From positions 11,203,983-11,267,982 of the forward strand of contig JACGWO010000012.1 of NCBI GenBank assembly GCA_034509735.1: DNA of 64,000 bases. The letters run 5' to 3'. Below, one piece after another: positions 59,856 to 64,000 of the stretch. Under the pieces are notes generated by a model that searched no databases, was not told the origin of the DNA, and worked only from the letters and a program-made list of their open reading frames with translations. The stretch's first letter is position 1; every line of letters begins with the position of its first letter. The DNA is from Sesamum alatum. Its lineage: Eukaryota; Streptophyta; Magnoliopsida; Lamiales; Pedaliaceae. Both the position numbers and the translations under genes were made by a program.

Positions 59856-62800
59856 ATGTCTAAGAACCCACTATCAACCATTCTTGAGACAAACAAATTC
59901 AATGGAACAAATTACAACGACTGGTTGCGCAATCTCAGGATAGTCCTAGATTACGATAACCAAGGCTACGTCATGGACGAGCCTCTCCCTAGGACCTTAC
60001 CGGAAGGATCCACGCCAGAAGAACGTGAGACGTTCGAGACTTGGCATAAGGATAACCGGAAGGTCCGTAGCGTCATACTTGCTTCGATGACAAATGAGAT
60101 TCAGAAGCAATATGAAAGGCTAGACGATGTCCTTCCATTATGGCTCGCCTTAAGGATTCGCGACCAAGGCGTTCTTTGGAACTAAAATGACAGAAGGATC
60201 CTCTGTACAAGAGCATGGGGTTAAAATGCTTACCCTAGTGGAAAAGCTCGAGGACCTAAAGGCAGGTCTCGATAACGAAACGTACATAGATGTGATCCTT
60301 CAGTCACTCCCACCCTCCTTCGACCAAATTTATTGTCAACTATAACATGAATGCACTTGAGAAGGGCATTCATGAGTCGATCAATATGTTGGTGCAATAT
60401 GAGGCAACGACTAAGAAGTCCACGCCTTCGGTATTGTTTGGAGGTGCTTCAACTTCCAAGACGAAAGGCAAGGGTGCCGGACGTTAGAAAAAGAAGAAGG
60501 GGAAGGGAAAAGCCGTCATAGCAGCTACGAACACTCAGAGTGTTCCCATTGCCAAAGAGGGGAAAGGCAAAGGAAAGGGAAAGGTTGTCTCCAAGCAACA
60601 GTCAAAGGCATATGACATATGTATCAACTGCCGTGAGAAAGGGCATTGGAAGAGAGAGTGCCCCAAACTCTTCTCAAACCAAGGTATATATGTGATTGAG
60701 GTTAATATGGTCACTAATTCTGCCTCTTGGGTATTGGATACCGGCTGTGGAGCTCACATTTGCAATGATTTGCAGGTGCTGAAAAGAAGCAGAAAACTAA
60801 GTAGCGGGGACATGATCCTGAAGCTTGGAAATGGCAAGGCCATCTCGGCAGAAGCAGTAGGATCCGCCACTTTAGTGATTAGTGATACCATTAGCATAGA
60901 ATTAGAGCAGGTTTATTTTGTACCTAGTATGATTAAGAACATCATTTCCATTCCATTGTTGGACAATAGTGGTTATGAGTTCAGAATCAATAAAAATTGC
61001 TTTTATTTGATGAGGTGTGGAATTGCTCATCTACTTGGTACATTGCACAACGGGCTCTATATCTTGCAACAAACGAATTTCGTTCTTAACGCTCAACACA
61101 AACGGAAATTAGATAATAACGGGAACGCACGTCTGTGGCACGCTAGGCTAGGTCACATATCCCAAGATAGGATGAAAAGGTTGGTAGACTCAAAGAACCT
61201 AGAGGTTGGGGACTTGAGCGATCTACCAACTTGTGAATCTTGTCTAAGAGGGAAAATGACCAAGAAGCCCTTTGTAGGTCAAAGCAGGCTTGCCACGGGT
61301 CTGTTGGACTTGGTCCATACAGACGTATGTGGACCACTAAGGACGCAGGCTCGAGGTGGGTTCTCCTACTTCATAACCTTCACTGATGATCATTCACGGT
61401 ATGGTTATATTTACCTAATGAGGTACAAGTCTGAAGCTCTTGAGAGGTTTTAAGAATTCAGACTTGAAGTGGAGAACCAGACCAACTGCAAAATTAAAGT
61501 CCTACGGTCAGACCGAGGCGGTGAATATCTTAGTGTCGAATTCCTAGATTATCTAAAAGAAAATGGTATAATATCGGAATGGACACCTCCCGGAACACCG
61601 CAGTTAAATGGCGTCTCTGAAAGGAGGAACCGAACCCTGTTGGACATGGTTCGGTCCATGATGAGTTTTACCAAATTGCCCTTATCGTTTTGGGGTTATG
61701 CATTAAAAACGGCAGCCAAGTTGTTGAATTTGGCGCCTACCAGTGCATTGACCCAAACGCCATATGAGATATGGCACGGCAAGCCTGCGTCCTACAACTA
61801 CTTGAAAGTGTGGGGTAGCCCCGCATACGTCAAGAGGTTAGTGGGAGATAAGCTAGAATCCAGGTCTAGCCTATGCAGGTTCGTTGGATACCCTAGAGAA
61901 ACTGCGGGTTATTACTTTTATGACCCTTTGGAACAAAAGGTATTTGTTTCAAGGAATGCAGTATTCTTGGAGCAAGGCTTCCCGGAGGATATCCAACCTG
62001 ATGAGCTGATCCTTGAGGAATCAAGTGATGGAACTCAGCCATCAGAAATAGCCGCGGAAACCTCACCAAGAGGATTTAGGATTAACGCACGGAGGGCTGA
62101 CCAACCTAGAGAAGTCCAACATGCTAGGCATGAAGGACAACCTCAAGAAAGGCCAGTCCCGGCCCCTGAACCGCCGGCTCCGATACAGTCAGCGCCCACA
62201 GTCACCACTGACGTTCCCGTCCTCCGTAGGTCCACTAGAGAATCCAGACCTCCAGTGAGATATGGGTTTCTAGGTGCGACCGATCTTCTGGATAACGATC
62301 CTAAGACATACGGGGAAGCGATGTCTGACATCGACTCCGGGAAATGGCTTGAGGCCATGAAGACCGAAATGGACTCCATGAGCGAGAACCAAGTATGGAG
62401 ACTTGTAGATCCACCGAAAGGTGTTAAGCCAGTGGGCTGTAAGTGGGTCTACAAGCGCAAACTCGGCGTTGATGGAGAAGTCACAACCTTTAAGGCTAGG
62501 CTTGTAGCTAAGGGATACACTCAACGACCCGGGGTCGATTTTGAGGATACCTACTCGCCAGTAGCCATGGCTAAGTCCATTCGGATCCTGCTTGCCATAG
62601 CAGCATGGTATGACTATGAAATATGGCAGATGGACGTGAAAACGGCCTTCCTCAACGGTTTCGTTGAAGAAGAGATCTATATGGATCAGCCGGAGGGTTT
62701 CACGGTCACTGGAGAAGAACAGAAGGTCTGTCGTCTCCAGAAGTCCATCTATGGCCTCAAACAAGCATCCCGAAGTTGGAATATTCGATTTGATGAAGTA

Positions 62801-63874
62801 ATACGGGGATATGACTTCATCAAAAACGAATCCGACCCTTGTGTATACAAGAAGGTCAGTGGGAGCTCTATAGTGTTCCTAGTGCTTTACGTGGATGACA
62901 TTCTGCTCATTGGTAATGACGTCAGAATGTTAGGAAACACAAAAGCATGGTTGTCAACCAAGTTTTCCATGAAGGACTTGGGTGAAGCCTCCTACATCCT
63001 AGGCATCCAGATTGTCAGGGACAGATCTAAAAGGATGTTAGGGCTCACCCAAAACTCGTATATGGAGAAAGTCCTAAAGAGATATCGAATGGACAACTCC
63101 AAACGAGGATTCCTTCCAATGAGGCATGGGATCAAGTTGTCCAAGAAGCAGTCCCCGCAGACTGATGAGGAACTTGAAAAGATGAAAGTCATCCCCTATG
63201 CTTCTGCCGTAGGTAGCATCCAATATGCGGTCCATTGCACCAGGCCTGACATTGCATACGCTTTGAGCGTGACAAGCAGATATCAGTCCTGTGCAGGAGA
63301 GGCACATTGGAATGCCGTTAAGGGCATCCTTAAGTACCTTAGGAGGACTAAAGAAATGTTCTTGGTCTATGGCAATGGAGAACTAATTCTGGAAGGCTTT
63401 AGCGACGCTAGCTTCCAGTCTGATGACGATGATGCCAAGTCTCAATCGGGGTATGTATTCAAACTCAACGGAGGAGTAGTGGCTTGGAAAAGTTCCAAGC
63501 AAGCAACCACTGCTGACTCCACCACTGAGGCTGAATACATAGCAGCTTCAGAAGCTGCTAAGGAAGCGGTTTGGATGAGAAACTACATCCAAGAGTTGGG
63601 TGTGGTGCCTAGCATCGCCGAGCCTGTTGTCATCTTCTGTGATAACAACGGTGCAATAGCGCAAGCAAAGGAACCGAGATCTCATCACCGTTCCAAACAC
63701 ATTCTTAGACGCTACCATCTTCTTAGAGAAATGGTAGGAAGAGGTGACGTTCGGATGGACCGAGTCAACTCAGCAGACAACACAGCAGACCCGCTGACAA
63801 AGCCTATGTCGCAGAGTGCTCATACGCAACATCTTGAGAAGATGGGGATTAGGCATATGGGTGATTGGCTTTAA
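59856..63874 (+). pseudogene. Copia gag-pol, element J (gag broken, pol nearly open)
   Basis: Gag starts at ATG 59856 and is broken by a lost C near 60130, a deletion of about 40 bp near 60157, an inserted base near 60328 and TGG-to-TAG near 60486. From the zinc knuckle (about 60620-60661) on, the frame is open to TAA at 63872-63874 except for one AAA-to-TAA stop at 61451-61453. Visible in order are protease DTG (60737-60745), integrase HHCC (WHARLGH, CESC), HTDVCGP, TDDHSRYGY, NGVSERRNR, RT with FLNGFVEEEIY, KSIYGLKQASRSWN and YVDD (62888-62899), and RNase H with FSDASF, TTEAEY and CDNNGAIA. The last 801 codons are uninterrupted. This is the best preserved pol in the window. Confidence 0.95.
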
Positions 63875-63890
63875 AGGTCAAGTGGGAGAT

Positions 63891-64000
63891 TGTTAGAATA
63901 GGTGACCATGTAAGCCAATTTTGGCAGGAATATGTAACCTATGTCTAGACAATTTCAGGTGTTTGATAAATCATTAATGAATAAAGAAGTGAATTTCATT
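63891..64000 (+). repeat. 3' LTR of element J, first 110 bp
   Basis: It follows AAGTGGGAGAT. It is the same as the start of the solo LTR at 55552 except for one base (G against A at the second position) by eye. Confidence 0.92.

Larger units (their letters stand above)
58439..64000 (+). mobile_element. 5'-truncated copia element J, runs off the window
   Basis: It begins mid-leader at the point equivalent to F 36223 and stays collinear with F through leader, gag-pol, purine-rich tract and the first 110 bp of the 3' LTR. The 5' LTR, PBS and GC-rich island are missing, so it could not be transcribed from its own promoter. Confidence 0.9.

Noticed and set aside
1..64000. CRISPR arrays, bacterial operons, rRNA or tRNA genes
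   Set aside because: None seen. Repeats are long LTRs or diverged tandems, and tRNA similarity is limited to 12-nt primer binding sites.

Overview
This window is plant nuclear DNA, most likely from the repeat-rich, heterochromatic part of an angiosperm genome. The evidence is stacked Ty1/copia LTR retrotransposons primed by initiator-Met tRNA, a plant-type LINE with a C-terminal RNase H, a Helitron carrying an RPA-like exon, and an intron-containing relic of an ABCC-type ABC transporter. I found no intact host gene and cannot name the species.

The left half is a nest. Copia element A (1-8098, 5' LTR cut by the window edge) sits inside the 5' LTR of copia element B (8099-32588). B is split at 14841/29495 by copia element C (14842-29494), which has a perfect 5-bp target-site duplication (TSD), CATCC. 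C is split at 20960 by an opposite-strand copia element E (20960 to about 27183). The E/C right junction is a deletion with 5 bp of microhomology; it removed E's 5' LTR and nearly all of C's reverse transcriptase and RNase H. B's leader also holds about 0.95 kb of foreign filler (10572-11527).

B appears to lie in a LINE (32589-33537 and 43668 to about 45532). That LINE is itself split by copia element F (33538-43667, perfect TSD CTGTG). The nest is therefore at least four deep: LINE, B, C, E.

To the right are a Helitron on the minus strand (45533-47291), an AT-rich stretch with diverged tandem repeats and a C-rich minisatellite (47340-49156), a 5'-truncated copia 3' end (G, 49157-51323), about 2.1 kb of non-TE sequence with the ABCC pseudogene (minus strand, 52286-52795), a different copia-like element H (minus strand, LTR 53428-54019, non-coding interior to 58438) carrying a solo LTR (55552-57535), and a 5'-truncated copia element J (58439 to the window end).

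The copia elements share one plan: an LTR of about 2.0-2.3 kb, a PBS for tRNA-iMet, a leader of about 1.9-2.8 kb holding a very GC-rich island, one gag-protease-integrase-RT-RNase H reading frame, a purine-rich tract and a 3' LTR. Every copy is broken, but J keeps a pol frame with a single nonsense codon. By eye, C's LTRs differ at about 16 of 2230 positions, F's at about 28 of 1980, and A's at about 24 of the 468 visible positions, so the insertions are of quite different ages. Divergences and homologies were judged by eye; no database search was possible.
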